A stretch of 64,000 nt of DNA from Schaalia odontolytica (GCF_002847525.1 NZ_PKKM01000002.1:180992-244991), one strand, 5' to 3'; positions 1-9,044 are shown, counted from the first letter of the stretch. The notes: generated from the sequence alone by a model not told the origin. Translations and numbers: made by a program.

Positions 1-29
1 CTCAATCCGGATTCGATGGACGTACTACC

Positions 30-1304
30 TCACCCCTGCTCCACCCGCACCAGGCCAACAACCTTCGCCGAGGCAGGGGCACTCGTTTCGCGGGTCCAGC
101 GGGCCGCGACGTCCGAAATATCGATGGACGGATCGACGAGGAGCGCCGTCGACAGTGCCTCCGCCAACACGCCCGATGAAGCCACGACACTAACTTGTCG
201 AACACCCGCATTCGCGGGGTATCCCGTGCGCGGGTCAATGATGTGGTGATCGAAAACTCGACCGCCACCCGGGGATGTTTCACGCCGTGTTTCACGCGCG
301 CGAGGATCCGACACGGGCCCCGCCGCACGCCCCACTACAGGCCCGGCCGCACGCCCCACTACAGGCCCGGCCGCACGCCCCACCACAGGCCCGGCCGCAC
401 GCCCCACCACAGGCCCGGCCGCACGCCCCACCACAGGATCCGCGCGAACCCCACCCAGCGGCCCCAGGTTATCCCCGGACGTCGACAGGGACGCCATGCC
501 GCCCGCAGGCAGCTCCACGACGCCAGCGACCGACGTGGGACCGCCATGGGGGTCTCGCAGGCCCGCGCGCCACGGGGAACCGTCGGCGCGAGTCCCGAAC
601 ACCGAGACCGACGAGGTCCCCACCGACACCAACACACCACGCGCCCCCATAGCCACGGCCAGGTCGCGGCACGCATCGGCGGTGTACCCCTTTGCAATAC
701 CACCCAGGTCGAGGCGCGGGCTGGGAACATCCACGCCACCCGCGCACTCAGCAGGGGTACCCATCACCCACCGCCGCTCACCAACGCGCGACAGCAAGCC
801 CCACGACGACGCCCGCAACGCCGCCTCCACGACACGCTCAGACGGCGCGGGCGGCAGGGGCGCACCCGCGATGTACGCGGCCCGCATCGCCTTAACATCC
901 CACGCGGCGACGAGCGGCCCGATCAGCGGGTTGAACGCTCCCCCCGTCGCCTCCGCGAGCGCCAGCGCGTCGCGCAGCAGGCAGTCAGTTTCTTCGCTCA
1001 CGACAAGGCCGGGGCCGCCTTGCGCACAATCGGCCCCGCAGCGGGACGCGCCGCCACCGCCCACAGTCGAGGCGACAGCATCATTGAGCCGCGACACCTC
1101 GGACGAGGGCCGGAACACGCTCCACATGTCCTCGTGGCGCGCAACGACGCCCACGACAGCATTGACGATCGCCATGCCGTCCCCGCCCCAGCCGATGATG
1201 TCGATGCGGGTGCCCATCGCGGGGAAGGAGGAGCGCCACGTGGGAGCAGACCCCGGGGACTCTGCCACGGCCTCGTCCCCCGGCGCGCCGGCGGTACGCG
1301 CCAA
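30..1304 (-). CDS. apbE: FAD:protein FMN transferase (ApbE family) with internal repeat tract
   Basis: ApbE enzymes attach FMN to a Thr/Ser of partner proteins. Visible signatures are a GGIAKG loop (residues 201-206), an SLSTSGD segment (272-278) and HHIIDPRTGYPA (353-364). Between the last two, where the family normally has a short loop, there is a tract of five GRAAGPVV units (about 293-331) encoded by 24-bp tandem repeats. No signal peptide or lipobox is seen, unlike many ApbE proteins, so its location is uncertain. It is the last gene of the iron operon; its start lies 1 nt after the stop of the FMN-binding lipoprotein gene, its likely substrate. The family call is secure; retained activity with the expanded loop is inference. 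Confidence 0.9.
   Translation of the reverse strand: MARTAGAPGDEAVAESPGSAPTWRSSFPAMGTRIDIIGWGGDGMAIVNAVVGVVARHEDMWSVFRPSSEVSRLNDAVASTVGGGGASRCGADCAQGGPGLVVSEETDCLLRDALALAEATGGAFNPLIGPLVAAWDVKAMRAAYIAGAPLPPAPSERVVEAALRASSWGLLSRVGERRWVMGTPAECAGGVDVPSPRLDLGGIAKGYTADACRDLAVAMGARGVLVSVGTSSVSVFGTRADGSPWRAGLRDPHGGPTSVAGVVELPAGGMASLSTSGDNLGPLGGVRADPVVGRAAGPVVGRAAGPVVGRAAGPVVGRAAGPVVGRAAGPVSDPRARETRRETSPGGGRVFDHHIIDPRTGYPANAGVRQVSVVASSGVLAEALSTALLVDPSIDISDVAARWTRETSAPASAKVVGLVRVEQG
322..441. repeat. 24-bp tandem repeat inside apbE (five units)
   Basis: Units begin at 322, 346, 370, 394 and 418. They are identical except for a C/T difference and a diverged last unit. 24 bp keeps the reading frame, so gain or loss of units would lengthen or shorten the protein in steps of eight residues. 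Confidence 0.95.
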
Positions 1305-1305
1305 A

Positions 1306-1881
1306 TCAGCCGTCGGAGCCTCCGAGGTCCTTGTCGAGGTCGCCGTCCTTGGTGGCGTCGTTCAGGCCGGGGATGTTGATGTCATCGGCGCCGTCCGGGG
1401 AGACGCCCTGGGCCGCGGCGATGGCACGGATGGCGGCCTGCACGAACTGCTGGTGAGCGACGGTGGCGCCGGTGATGACATCGACCTTGGCGGGGTCGCC
1501 GACCTTGGTGAGGTTGTCGGAGTACTCCTGGTAGGAGGCGACAGCGGCCTGAGCCTTCTTGTAGTAGTCCTCGTTGAAGACCTCGCCCGAGGAGCTCTTG
1601 CCGTAATCGGCGCCCTTGTCGGTGCCGTCGGCCAGCGTCGTCTCGTAAGAGGTCGCGGTGATGCGCCCGCCCTCGACGGTGATGGTGATGGTGCCGATGG
1701 AACCCTGGTCGTCGGCGTTGGACTGGGCGGTCCAGGTGCCGTCGCTCATGGGCTTGGTCATGTCCAGGCCGGTGGAGGGCGCGCACGCGGCCAGGATGGT
1801 CGCGCCGAGGGCGCCGAGGACCGCGTACGAGGCCGGGGTGACCCAGCGGGATCGAGTGTCGGGGGTGGTGGGCGTGGTCAT
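1306..1881 (-). CDS. FMN-binding domain lipoprotein
   Basis: A 191-residue exported lipoprotein. Residues 15-32 form a hydrophobic signal ending in a lipobox (ILAAC, Cys33). The remainder is a small FMN-binding domain with DVITGAT at 134-140, matching the covalent FMN acceptor motif recognised by ApbE, with Thr140 as likely acceptor. The ATG overlaps the upstream ATPase stop by 4 nt (ATGA), so an in-frame upstream extension is rejected. It would act as an extracytoplasmic electron carrier, probably reducing Fe(III) or passing electrons between the DUF2318 protein and the iron carriers. That role is inferred from the operon; family and lipidation are visible. Confidence 0.88.
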   Translation of the reverse strand: MTTPTTPDTRSRWVTPASYAVLGALGATILAACAPSTGLDMTKPMSDGTWTAQSNADDQGSIGTITITVEGGRITATSYETTLADGTDKGADYGKSSSGEVFNEDYYKKAQAAVASYQEYSDNLTKVGDPAKVDVITGATVAHQQFVQAAIRAIAAAQGVSPDGADDINIPGLNDATKDGDLDKDLGGSDG

Positions 1882-2675
1882 CGCACCTTGTCCTTTCCGC
1901 TGCGTGCGTCGCCGTCGCGGCCGGGCAGAACCAGGCCGGAGGCGCGCTGTTCGAAATCGTGGTCGTGCCAGGTTTCCTTGACGACCTTGCCGTGGTCGAG
2001 TCGGATTTCGCGCTGGCCCTGTTCGGCGACGAGCGCGTCGTGGGTGACGACCATGAGGGTCGTGCCGTCCTGGTGGAGCTGGTTGAACAGGTCGAGGACG
2101 ATCTCCTCGTTGGTTTCGTCCAGGTTGCCGGTGGGCTCGTCGGCCAGCAGCAGCTTGGGGTAGTTGATGAGGGCGCGGGCCACGCACACGCGCTGCTGCT
2201 CGCCGCCGGAGAGCTGTCGCGGCAGGTGGGTGGCGCGGTCGGCGAGGCCGACGCGATCGAGGGCCTCGAGGGCTTCCTTCTCGTCGGGCATCGAGTGGTA
2301 GTACTGGGCGACCATGACATTCTCAAGGGCTGTCAGGTGACCGATGAGGTGGAACTGCTGGAAGACGAGGCCGATGGTGCGGCAGCGCACCTCGGTGAGC
2401 TCGTCGGCGGTCAGGTCGGAGATGTCGTGGCCGTCCAGCATGACGGTGCCCTTGGTGGCGGTGTCCATCGCGCCGACGATGTTCATGAGGGTGGTCTTAC
2501 CGGATCCGGAGGGGCCGACGATGGAGACCCACTGGCCGCGCGGGATCTCGAGGGACACATTGTCGAGGGCGTGCAGGTCCCCGTAGATCTTCGAGACGCC
2601 CTCGAGGCTGAGCAGCGCGTCCGTGGGGGCCGACGAGGCCGGGGTGGCGGTGGAGGTGGTCATGGTGACTCTCAT
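1878..2675 (-). CDS. ABC transporter ATP-binding protein (MacB/LolD type)
   Basis: A 265-residue nucleotide-binding subunit with Walker A GPSGSGKT (54-61), Q-loop Gln106, signature LSGGEQQR (155-162), Walker B LLLADE (175-180) and H-loop His212. This subtype pairs with FtsX-like permeases. The ATG overlaps the stop of the upstream permease by 4 nt and the stop overlaps the next gene by 4 nt, so the three are translationally coupled; a second ATG four codons in is also possible. With the two permeases it probably forms the ABC part of the iron-uptake machinery, as in operons carrying P19 and DUF2318 proteins. The substrate is not shown by the sequence. Confidence 0.93.
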   Translation of the reverse strand: MRVTMTTSTATPASSAPTDALLSLEGVSKIYGDLHALDNVSLEIPRGQWVSIVGPSGSGKTTLMNIVGAMDTATKGTVMLDGHDISDLTADELTEVRCRTIGLVFQQFHLIGHLTALENVMVAQYYHSMPDEKEALEALDRVGLADRATHLPRQLSGGEQQRVCVARALINYPKLLLADEPTGNLDETNEEIVLDLFNQLHQDGTTLMVVTHDALVAEQGQREIRLDHGKVVKETWHDHDFEQRASGLVLPGRDGDARSGKDKVR

Positions 2676-3853
2676 TCTCCGCGCAGGACGAGCGCGGGGT
2701 CGACGGCCAGTGCGCGGCGCACGGGCGGGAGGCAGGCGAGGACGGCGATGAGGATCGAGCAGGCGACCGTGCCGAGGAGGATGACGGGGTGCAGGGAGAT
2801 CGATCGGTGGAACACGGAGGTGGAGATGAGGACGGCGAGGCCGTAGCCGGCCCCGGCGCCCAGGATGCCTCCGATGAGGCCGAGCATGACGCCCTCACCC
2901 ATGAACTCGCGGGTGATGGATCGGGCGGTGGCGCCCAGGGCCTTGCGCAGGCCGATCTCGTTGCGGCGCTCGGTGACGACGGCGATCATCGTCGTGGACA
3001 CGCCGATCATGGTCAGCGCCAGCACGATGACGGTGATGACGACGAGGAGGGAGCGCAGCATCGCGAGGACGCCCGTGTCGGACTGGGCGAGGCGGCGCAC
3101 GGTCTGGGCGTGAATCTGCGGGTTCGCGGCGTTCATCGCGTCTGCGACGGCGCTCAGCTGATCGCCTTCCAGCGCGATCGAATACTCGGCGAGCGACACG
3201 GCGCCGGTCTGCCCGGTCAGCGCGCTCATGTCCTGTCTGGACATATACACGTAGCCGTCTTCGTTACCGCCGGTCTTGAGGATGCCGGACACGGTCAGGG
3301 TAACGGTACGCGGATCGACCTTGAGGGCCGAGGCCTGCGCCCCCGACTGGGCGGCGCCCTTCGAGGACGCGCCGGCGTCCAGCTGGCTGATCGTGATCGT
3401 GTCCCCGGCCTTCACGTCGATAGTCGAGGCGACCTGCTCGCCCACGAGCACCTGGCCCGTCGCAGCGGGCCACTCACCGTCCACGAACCAGTACGGGTTC
3501 ATGGCGTGCACGGCCTCCAGGTCGGCGCCGCCCGCCACGTAGGGCTGGTCGTTGATGGTGACGGTCTCGTAGTCAAAGGCTGCGGATCCGACCAGAGCGC
3601 TCGCGGGCACCTGGGCGGTTGCGGCGGCCACGGCCTCGTCCGTGATGGGCACGTCCCCGGCGGGGGTGACGACGAGGTTGGCACCGTAGGAGCGGATCTC
3701 GCGGGCCAGCTGGGCCGGCACGTCGACGGCGATCGTGACGAGGCCGGACAGTGTGGTCGCGCCGATGGCGACGGCGAGGATCGCGATGAGGACGCGGGAG
3801 CGGCGGCGCAGGATGGAGGAGGTGACCATCCGCCAGAACATTGCTCGTCTGGA
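2672..3853 (-). CDS. FtsX-like ABC permease (second of pair)
   Basis: About 393 residues with the MacB/FtsX layout: one N-terminal membrane segment (about residues 18-40 from the ATG), a large extracytoplasmic domain, then three membrane segments with the FtsX signature ERRNEIGLRKALGA before the second. Its stop overlaps the ATPase start. I chose the ATG at 3853 because GGAAGG lies 8 nt upstream; a GTG at 3865 overlapping the upstream stop (GTGA) and an ATG at 3862 are alternatives. It is a distant paralogue of the adjacent permease, suggesting a heterodimer. Confidence 0.9.
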   Translation of the reverse strand, partial: SRRAMFWRMVTSSILRRRSRVLIAILAVAIGATTLSGLVTIAVDVPAQLAREIRSYGANLVVTPAGDVPITDEAVAAATAQVPASALVGSAAFDYETVTINDQPYVAGGADLEAVHAMNPYWFVDGEWPAATGQVLVGEQVASTIDVKAGDTITISQLDAGASSKGAAQSGAQASALKVDPRTVTLTVSGILKTGGNEDGYVYMSRQDMSALTGQTGAVSLAEYSIALEGDQLSAVADAMNAANPQIHAQTVRRLAQSDTGVLAMLRSLLVVITVIVLALTMIGVSTTMIAVVTERRNEIGLRKALGATARSITREFMGEGVMLGLIGGILGAGAGYGLAVLISTSVFHRSISLHPVILLGTVACSILIAVLACLPPVRRALAVDPALVLRGE

Positions 3854-3861
3854 CATGGGCA

Positions 3862-5139
3862 TCACCTTCCGTGCAGGACTTCCGCCGCGTTGAGGCGCAG
3901 CAGGTAGCGGATCGCTGGGATGGAGGCTCCCAGGACGACGAGGATGACGAGGACGGCGACGAGGCCGACGACGACGGGCACGAAGGAGATCGACGAGTGG
4001 AAGACCATGTAGCCGATCGCCTGGGCGAGCGCGAGGCCTCCGCCGTAGCCGAGGACGCCACCGACCAGGCCGACGATGATCGTCTCCGTCAGGAACAGCG
4101 AGATGATCTGTTTATCTTTCGCACCCACGGCCTTCATGAGGCCGATCTCGTTGGAGCGCTCCATGACGCCTGCGGTCACCAGGTTCGCAATGGCCAGGGC
4201 CGAGGCGATGAGCGCCAGGACGGTCACGAGGACCATGAGCAGCTGGGTCTTTTCCAGGATGACGCCTTCGGACTGGGCGACCTGGCGGACCGGGCGGGCC
4301 ACAGAGTCCGTCATGACTTCCTCGATCTGGAAGGCGATGGAGGAGACGTAGGCGGTGCAGTACCAGGTTTCCTTCTCGGATACGCTCAGCGAGTTCGGGT
4401 TCTTCGCGGCCTTGCGGGCCAGGTCGTTGTCCGGCGTGGTCAGGGCGGAGACCTCGACGCTGCCGACGACGCCCTCGCGGTTCAGGAGCGCCTGGGCCTG
4501 CGGAAGCTGGATGAACACGCCGCGGTCGGCGTCGTCGCCGCTGGTGAGGATGCCGCGTACAGTGAAGTCGCGGGTAATGCCTTCGCGGGTGAGGGTGAAG
4601 GTGTCTCCGACCGTCAGACCGTGAGCGGTCGCGTAGGTGGTGCCGACGAGGGCGCCGTCCTCGTCGTCGTCCGCGGGCCAGGAGCCCTCGATGCCCCACC
4701 AGCCGCGCAGCTTGTCAAGGCCGGTCTCGACGCTCTCGCCGGTGGCCAGCTCGAGATGGTGGCCAAACCACGTGCCGGTCGTGGGCACGTGCTCGCCGGA
4801 TGCGTCGGTGGCGGACACGTTCAGCAGGGGCGCGAAGTCGAGGATGTTGTACGTCCAGAAGATCGTCTTGATGTTGCCGAGCTCGTCCTCGCGCAGGTAG
4901 GAGCGCGCCTCGGTGGCTTCGCCCGTGCTGTAGAGGTCGTCGAGGACGGCCGCGCCCTGCGGGCGCACCACGATGTTTGCGCCGTAGGACTTGAGTTCCT
5001 GGTTGACCTTGTCGCCCACGTTGAACATGACGGAGAGCATGGACGTGGCGACGCAGGCGCCCAGCGCGACGGTGAGGGCGATCATGAGGTGGCGGTTACC
5101 GCGTCTCGTGAGGGCACCGCGGAGCATTCGGAAAAACAC
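3862..5139 (-). CDS. FtsX-like ABC permease (first of pair)
   Basis: 425 residues starting at GTG 5139, 9 nt after the DUF2318 stop. An N-terminal membrane segment (about 19-40) is followed by an extracytoplasmic domain of about 240 residues and three C-terminal membrane segments. The FtsX motif ERSNEIGLMKAVGAKD marks the transmission interface to the ATPase. Sequence shared with the next permease (N-terminal SYGANxVV, FtsX motif, VFHxSIS near the C terminus) shows an old duplication. It probably couples ATP hydrolysis to movement of, or conformational change in, the P19/FTR1 iron machinery; that coupling is inferred from operon structure. Confidence 0.9.
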   Translation of the reverse strand: MFFRMLRGALTRRGNRHLMIALTVALGACVATSMLSVMFNVGDKVNQELKSYGANIVVRPQGAAVLDDLYSTGEATEARSYLREDELGNIKTIFWTYNILDFAPLLNVSATDASGEHVPTTGTWFGHHLELATGESVETGLDKLRGWWGIEGSWPADDDEDGALVGTTYATAHGLTVGDTFTLTREGITRDFTVRGILTSGDDADRGVFIQLPQAQALLNREGVVGSVEVSALTTPDNDLARKAAKNPNSLSVSEKETWYCTAYVSSIAFQIEEVMTDSVARPVRQVAQSEGVILEKTQLLMVLVTVLALIASALAIANLVTAGVMERSNEIGLMKAVGAKDKQIISLFLTETIIVGLVGGVLGYGGGLALAQAIGYMVFHSSISFVPVVVGLVAVLVILVVLGASIPAIRYLLRLNAAEVLHGR

Positions 5140-5148
5140 GCGTGAGCC

Positions 5149-6468
5149 TTACTTCGCGAAGATGGAGGCCGAGGCCTCGAGGGCCGAGATCGGCACGGTC
5201 AGCGTGCCGTTGGAGACCTTGTAGTCGATGGGGATCGGGTTGCAGCCGCCCTTAAAGCCGATGGTCGCGATGTTCATCGCCACTTCACACAGCTTGCAGA
5301 TGACCTTGCCGTCCTTCTCGTAGTAGCCCGACGGGCCGCAGATCTCGCACGCGTCCAGGCCCACGCCGAAGGCGGAGCCGGACTTCTGGATGACGATGAA
5401 GCGTACCTTCACGCCGCCCGAGGTCGTGTACTCGAAGCGGTGCAGGTGACCGTCGGAGATGTCGGCGAGGTTGACGCTCACCTGGTCGTCGACGACGCTG
5501 AAGGACTCGGGCGGGGACAGCTCGATCTCCTGGCTGCCGTAGGCGACGCCGACGGTGATGAGCAGCGCGCCGCACAGGTAGCCGAGGGCGGCGGTGCCGG
5601 CCATGGACTTGTAGAGGCGCGAGCGCGCGCGGCCCAGGCGTCCCTCCGCCGGGTTAGCCCCGACGGTCGGAATCGAGCGCGATGCCAGCCAGGTGAGGAC
5701 CACGACGGCGCACAGCGCCAGGCCCGCGGCGATCGTGAAGATGGCCTCGTGGTTGATGAACCACGACATGACGTTCCACGCGTCTTTCGGAATCGCGATC
5801 CAGCGCTTGGCCTTGAGGATGCGCACGATCATCAGGGCGTGGTTGGCCAGCAGCGAGATCAGGATGAAGGCCGCCGGCCACACGCGGTTGTTCCACGAGC
5901 ACAGGCGGTAGGACACCCAGGCGACGAAGCAGACGAGCACCCACGCCAGCACGTAGCCGACGAGCGCGAGGACGACCGGGGTCGAGTAGATCTCGACGCC
6001 GCCCGAGAGCATCATGACGGCCTGGTTCATGGCCGTGGGGACTGCGCGGAACAGGGCGGCCGCAATGTAGAGGGCACCGACGATGCGCACGAGGGTATCC
6101 CCGCTCACCGCGGTCTCCATCGACGAGGCCGCCCGGGCCTCGTCGTCGGCGTCACCGGGCAGGAGGGAACGCACGCGGCGCGAGCGCACCGCGATGAGCG
6201 CGAGGAACAGGACCGCGAGGACGATCACGACGGGGAGGGTGAACAGGCCAACGGTCTGGCGGTTCACGGACTTAGGGGCCTCGACGTTAATGATCGTCAG
6301 GGCCAGGGAAGAGACCATGCCCAGGCCGATACCGGCCCACACGGCGACCGAGCGCGCCTTCTTACCGCGGCGACCACGCCCGGCGGCGGGCATGAAGCGG
6401 ATGACGGCGCCGAGCGCGAGCATCGTCAACAGCAACGTCAGGGTTGCTTCACTCATCTGCTGAAGCAT
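5149..6468 (-). CDS. DUF2318-type (Fe-S membrane domain) protein
   Basis: 439-residue polytopic membrane protein of the DUF2318 family found in bacterial iron-uptake operons with P19 and FTR1. About eight hydrophobic segments precede a C-terminal extracytoplasmic domain with two CxxC motifs, CEIC (374-377) and CKLC (391-394), plus Cys409; these are the expected metal or redox ligands. The start is ATG 6468, with GGGAGGA 6 nt upstream; an in-frame TTG 15 nt earlier lies on that ribosome binding site and is rejected. Probable role: transmembrane electron transfer to the FMN-binding lipoprotein or direct metal handling. Family membership is clear; the electron route is inference. Confidence 0.85.
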   Translation of the reverse strand: MLQQMSEATLTLLLTMLALGAVIRFMPAAGRGRRGKKARSVAVWAGIGLGMVSSLALTIINVEAPKSVNRQTVGLFTLPVVIVLAVLFLALIAVRSRRVRSLLPGDADDEARAASSMETAVSGDTLVRIVGALYIAAALFRAVPTAMNQAVMMLSGGVEIYSTPVVLALVGYVLAWVLVCFVAWVSYRLCSWNNRVWPAAFILISLLANHALMIVRILKAKRWIAIPKDAWNVMSWFINHEAIFTIAAGLALCAVVVLTWLASRSIPTVGANPAEGRLGRARSRLYKSMAGTAALGYLCGALLITVGVAYGSQEIELSPPESFSVVDDQVSVNLADISDGHLHRFEYTTSGGVKVRFIVIQKSGSAFGVGLDACEICGPSGYYEKDGKVICKLCEVAMNIATIGFKGGCNPIPIDYKVSNGTLTVPISALEASASIFAK

Positions 6469-6525
6469 TGGCTTTCCTCCCAAAGTAAAGGTTCACCGAA
6501 GTCGTAGCTACGGTATCGATTCTAG

Positions 6526-6584
6526 TCCCCTCACGGGGCGAGGGCCGAGGCCAGCGGTCCTACAAAGTACCACTGCCTCGGCCC
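6526..6584 (-). terminator. Intra-operon hairpins between p19 and DUF2318 genes
   Basis: A 10-bp perfect stem (6542-6551 with 6575-6584) and a short CCCC-GTGA-GGGG hairpin (6526-6537) lie in the 135-bp gap. Neither is followed by a T-run on the minus strand, so attenuation or transcript processing is more likely than full termination. Confidence 0.5.
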
Positions 6585-6603
6585 CGCGAAGAGTGTGCGT
6601 CGA

Positions 6604-7230
6604 TCACCAGGAGACGGCCGTGGGATCCCACTGCCAATCCGGGAACTCGGCGACGAGCGGCTCGGTCCAGAAGCGGCCCTCAACACCCGTGGTCTTGTCG
6701 GTGTGCAGCAGCCAGCCGCTCGGGGGCTTGATCATGAAGGACACGTCGTAGGTGCCGGCGTCCAGCTTGGGCAGGTTCAGGCCGTAGTGCGGGCCATCGG
6801 ACGCGTTCATCGGCATGAGCGTGCCCTCCTGGACGACGTTGCCGGACTTGTCCTTGATCGAGTAGTCCACGGTCAGGCCGGGGACGAAGTCGCCCGCGCC
6901 GTAGCCGAGCTTGTTGTCTGCGGCAGCGGCGATGTCGGCCTCAATGTGCATCGAGGACTCGGCGGCCGGGGTGCCCATCGTGGGCTCCATCTCGACGGGC
7001 TGGAAGTAGACGCCGCCCACGACGAGGGGGCCGACGTGGACCTCGTCGCCGAGGGGCTGCTCTTCGAAGCCAGCGTCCTCACCGGGGGCGGGAGCGGCAG
7101 AGTCAGCCGAGGACGAGGCCTCGGGCTTCTCGCTGGAGGACGAGGAGGAGTTGTTGGAGCAGGCCGCCAGAGTGCCTGCGAGGGCCAGCGTGGCCAGGGC
7201 CGCGCCGACGCGGAACAGAGAGCGCTTCAT
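6604..7230 (-). CDS. P19/Tp34-type periplasmic iron-transport lipoprotein
   Basis: 208-residue lipoprotein; signal peptide 1-23 and lipobox LAAC with Cys24. A Ser/Glu-rich linker (25-62) leads to the P19 fold with the family hallmark VGPLVVGGVYFQPVEMEP (66-83) and His/Met residues (MHIE, HYGLN) that in P19 homologues bind iron and copper. The ATG at 7230 has AGGAG 8 nt upstream; upstream in-frame codons lack a site. It sits 56 nt after the FTR1 stop, matching the widespread FTR1-P19 pair in which P19 delivers extracytoplasmic iron to the permease. Function is known for the family; direct ligands here are inferred. Confidence 0.92.
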   Translation of the reverse strand: MKRSLFRVGAALATLALAGTLAACSNNSSSSSSEKPEASSSADSAAPAPGEDAGFEEQPLGDEVHVGPLVVGGVYFQPVEMEPTMGTPAAESSMHIEADIAAAADNKLGYGAGDFVPGLTVDYSIKDKSGNVVQEGTLMPMNASDGPHYGLNLPKLDAGTYDVSFMIKPPSGWLLHTDKTTGVEGRFWTEPLVAEFPDWQWDPTAVSW

Positions 7231-7286
7231 GTGATGATCTCCTGTGCGTGTTGGTTGGGTGAAACGTCGGTGTCGCTCGGGGGGTG

Positions 7287-8945
7287 TCATTCCCCGGCCC
7301 GCGACTGGGCGGCGGCCTCGCGGGCGAGGCGAGCTTTTCCGAAGAAATAGAGACCGACGATGATGGCGAGAACGATGGCTTGCGCGGCCAGGTTCTCCAC
7401 TCGGGGGTAGATCCCCAAGAGGTCAATGGTGGGGAAGCCGGAGATGGGCGTCAGGGACACGACGTCCGCCTCCTGAAGTTCCCCGATACCAGAACCCGTG
7501 AACGTGAAGGCCATGAAGGCCATCAGCAGCGAGGTAATGGTGAAGAAGGGGCGCAGCGGGATGCGAACCGCCGCGAACTGGATGAGCAGGTAGATGATGA
7601 CCAGGGCCACGAGGCCGACCGCCAGGCCGATCCACACGTAGTGGACCTTGTCGCCCGCGGCGGTGACGATCGGGACGTAGAAGAGGATCGTCTCCGCACC
7701 CTCGCGCAGGACCGCGAGGAAGGAAATGAAGGCCAGGCCCAGCAGGGAGCCGCTGCTCAGCGAGGCGTCCGTCTGCTTCTTGATGTACTCGTCCCATGCC
7801 TTGTTGGAGGACTTGTTGATCATCCAGTTGGAGACCCAGATCAGCATGGCGACCGCGAAGAGCGCCGCGAAGCCCTCCAGGAGCTCCTGGTTTGCGCCCG
7901 CCAGGGAAGTGACGTAGCTGAAGAGGAAGGCCAGACCGATGGACAGGCCGAAGGCGAGGACCACGCCGCCCCACACGATGGGGGCCTTGTTCTTGTGGCC
8001 GGCCTTGGCCAGGTAAGCCAGGACGGCGGCGACGACGAGGATTGCCTCCATGCCCTCGCGCAGAATCACGAGGAGGGAGGGCAGGAACTGGGCAATCCAC
8101 GGGGAGGTGCCCGAGCTGTCAGTGGTCTTGTCGGCAGCCTTGCCGGTGTAGCCGTCGAGGCTATTGGCGTCCTCGCGGATGTAGTTCGTCAGCGTCGAGA
8201 GGTGCTGGTCGACCGCCGCCGAGTCATCGTCGGTCATGGCCTTCTTCAGGAGGGAGAACTCCATCTCCACCTGCGAGACGCGCGAGCCGGAGATGCGGCT
8301 CATGACCTGCTTCTCCATGCCGGTGATCTCGTAGTGCTTGTAGTAGGCCTCGTTGACCTTGTCCTTACCGGCCTTGGCGTCGCCGCCCTTGTAGGCGTTG
8401 GCGCCGTCTTCGAGGATGCCGTTGATCGTCTTGGCGACCTCACCCCACGCGCCGGGGCTGTAATCATCCGACGAGGCCTGGGCTGCCGACCCGGGGGCCA
8501 CACCATCCAGGGACGCGCCGTCTTCGACCATGTACTGCTTGAGGGTCGTAGCGTGGCTATCGACGCCCGCACTGTCGGCGTCACTCATGGCCTTCTTCAG
8601 GAGGGAGAACTCCATCTCCACCTGCGAGACGCGCGAGCCGGAGATGCGGGCCATGACCTGCTTCTCCATGCCGGTGATCTCGTAGTGCTTGTAGTAGGCG
8701 TCGTTGACTTTGTCCTTGCCGCCCTTGGCGTCGCCCGCCTTGTAGGTGGACACACCTTCGTCGATCAGGCCATTGATCGTGGCCGAAACATCACTCCACG
8801 TCTGATCCGCGGCGCGCGAGGGCGAGGCGAACATCGCCACGGCCAGAGCCGCCATCACGGCGACGATGAGGACGCGACTGAGTCGCTGACCGACGTTGTG
8901 TACGTGAGCGCGAATATTATGCGCGTGAGCGCGAAGCACTGTCAC
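7287..8945 (-). CDS. FTR1/EfeU-family high-affinity iron permease with duplicated N-terminal domain
   Basis: 552 residues. A His-containing N terminus (HAHNIRAHVHN) and signal peptide precede two nearly identical extracytoplasmic repeats (about 48-118 and 165-236), then a seven-helix FTR1 domain from about residue 287 with two REGxE motifs (REGME, REGAE), the conserved iron-translocation glutamates. The start is GTG 8945 because AGGAGG lies 6 nt upstream; longer in-frame starts at 9020 and 9005 lack a convincing site. It is the first gene of the operon. FTR1 proteins import Fe(III), usually with a ferroxidase or a P19-type partner; here P19 follows. The repeat domain probably captures metal. 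Confidence 0.93.
   Translation of the reverse strand: MTVLRAHAHNIRAHVHNVGQRLSRVLIVAVMAALAVAMFASPSRAADQTWSDVSATINGLIDEGVSTYKAGDAKGGKDKVNDAYYKHYEITGMEKQVMARISGSRVSQVEMEFSLLKKAMSDADSAGVDSHATTLKQYMVEDGASLDGVAPGSAAQASSDDYSPGAWGEVAKTINGILEDGANAYKGGDAKAGKDKVNEAYYKHYEITGMEKQVMSRISGSRVSQVEMEFSLLKKAMTDDDSAAVDQHLSTLTNYIREDANSLDGYTGKAADKTTDSSGTSPWIAQFLPSLLVILREGMEAILVVAAVLAYLAKAGHKNKAPIVWGGVVLAFGLSIGLAFLFSYVTSLAGANQELLEGFAALFAVAMLIWVSNWMINKSSNKAWDEYIKKQTDASLSSGSLLGLAFISFLAVLREGAETILFYVPIVTAAGDKVHYVWIGLAVGLVALVIIYLLIQFAAVRIPLRPFFTITSLLMAFMAFTFTGSGIGELQEADVVSLTPISGFPTIDLLGIYPRVENLAAQAIVLAIIVGLYFFGKARLAREAAAQSRAGE
8235..8699. repeat. Intragenic duplication in the FTR1 gene (351-bp offset)
   Basis: The 114-bp segment 8235-8348 recurs at 8586-8699 with only two visible mismatches (at 8299 and 8301); similarity extends less perfectly to either side. 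This DNA-level identity far exceeds what protein constraint needs and suggests recent duplication or gene conversion. Confidence 0.9.
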
Positions 8946-9044
8946 CGCTTGCCTCCTGACGATCCGGCGATTAGGTAACGCCGGGATGATGGAATTCCTA
9001 AGCATTGAGCGTAGCCACATCTCGCCCAGGTGAAAAGTAGTCCG

